DNA of 5,544 bases from Desulfobacteraceae bacterium (GTDB lineage: Bacteria > Desulfobacterota > Desulfobacteria > Desulfobacterales > DAOWNP01). Numbering within the stretch: position 1 is the first letter of the stretch; the number at the start of each line of letters is the position of its first letter. Location: the NCBI GenBank assembly GCA_030642545.1, contig DAOWNP010000174.1, positions 1 through 5,544 of the forward strand, written 5' to 3'. Under the pieces are notes generated by a model. It was given only the letters and a program-made list of their open reading frames with translations, was not told where the DNA came from and did not search any database. Made by a program: the position numbers and the translations under genes. This document shows positions 5,526 through 5,544 of this stretch, in pieces.

Positions 5526-5544
5526 CACTTTTAATATCATAAGG

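Larger units (their letters stand above)
5233..5544. other. Intergenic regulatory region, no gene inside
   Basis: This very AT-rich stretch holds no credible coding sequence. It contains the two divergent promoters, four TTGTTAA sites, the tandem repeat and the 16-bp palindrome listed separately. Their density suggests that the activase operon and the gene to the right share control. An 18-codon ATG frame at 5428-5484 has no ribosome binding site and simply translates the tandem repeat. Confidence 0.6.

Overview
The window is AT-rich DNA, probably from an obligately anaerobic bacterium. All four genes I can support read on the minus strand. The anaerobe call rests on a pair of oxygen-sensitive-type iron-sulfur proteins related to 2-hydroxyacyl-CoA dehydratases and their ATP-driven activators. 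A low-GC Desulfobacterota or a clostridial lineage would both fit. The BrnT/BrnA pair leans slightly towards a Gram-negative host, but nothing in the window settles it.

Layout, left to right. Positions 1-152 hold no recognisable gene and look somewhat richer in G+C than the rest. Positions 153-651 hold a type II toxin-antitoxin pair, brnT then brnA in transcription order, overlapping by 17 bp. Their promoter lies so close to the brnT ATG that the message looks leaderless. Positions 652-838 are intergenic and carry that promoter plus two inverted repeats that may end the upstream operon. Positions 839-2203 encode a 454-residue HgdB-like cysteine-rich protein. Positions 2206-5175 encode a 989-residue activase with two BcrAD/BadFG ATPase-like domains, a cysteine knot and a DUF2229-type domain. 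Positions 5176-5544 are a regulatory region with a T9/G10 tract just ahead of the activase ribosome binding site, two back-to-back promoters, four TTGTTAA sites and a 16-bp palindrome. A plus-strand gene probably starts just past the right edge.

How the genes work together. The activase and the HgdB-like protein match the N-terminal and C-terminal parts of a family I know mainly as a single protein of about 1400 residues. Here they are two genes, 2 bp apart, and the second gene's ribosome binding site lies inside the last codons of the first. They should be made together and act as one machine: ATP-driven, single-electron, low-potential reduction through [4Fe-4S] clusters. The substrate is unknown. 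The toxin-antitoxin pair looks functionally separate.

The most notable points are the homopolymer tract in the activase leader, the shared 23-bp spacing of TTGTTAA sites around the divergent promoters, the split of the activase/dehydratase, the apparently decayed first ATPase domain, and the leaderless toxin message.
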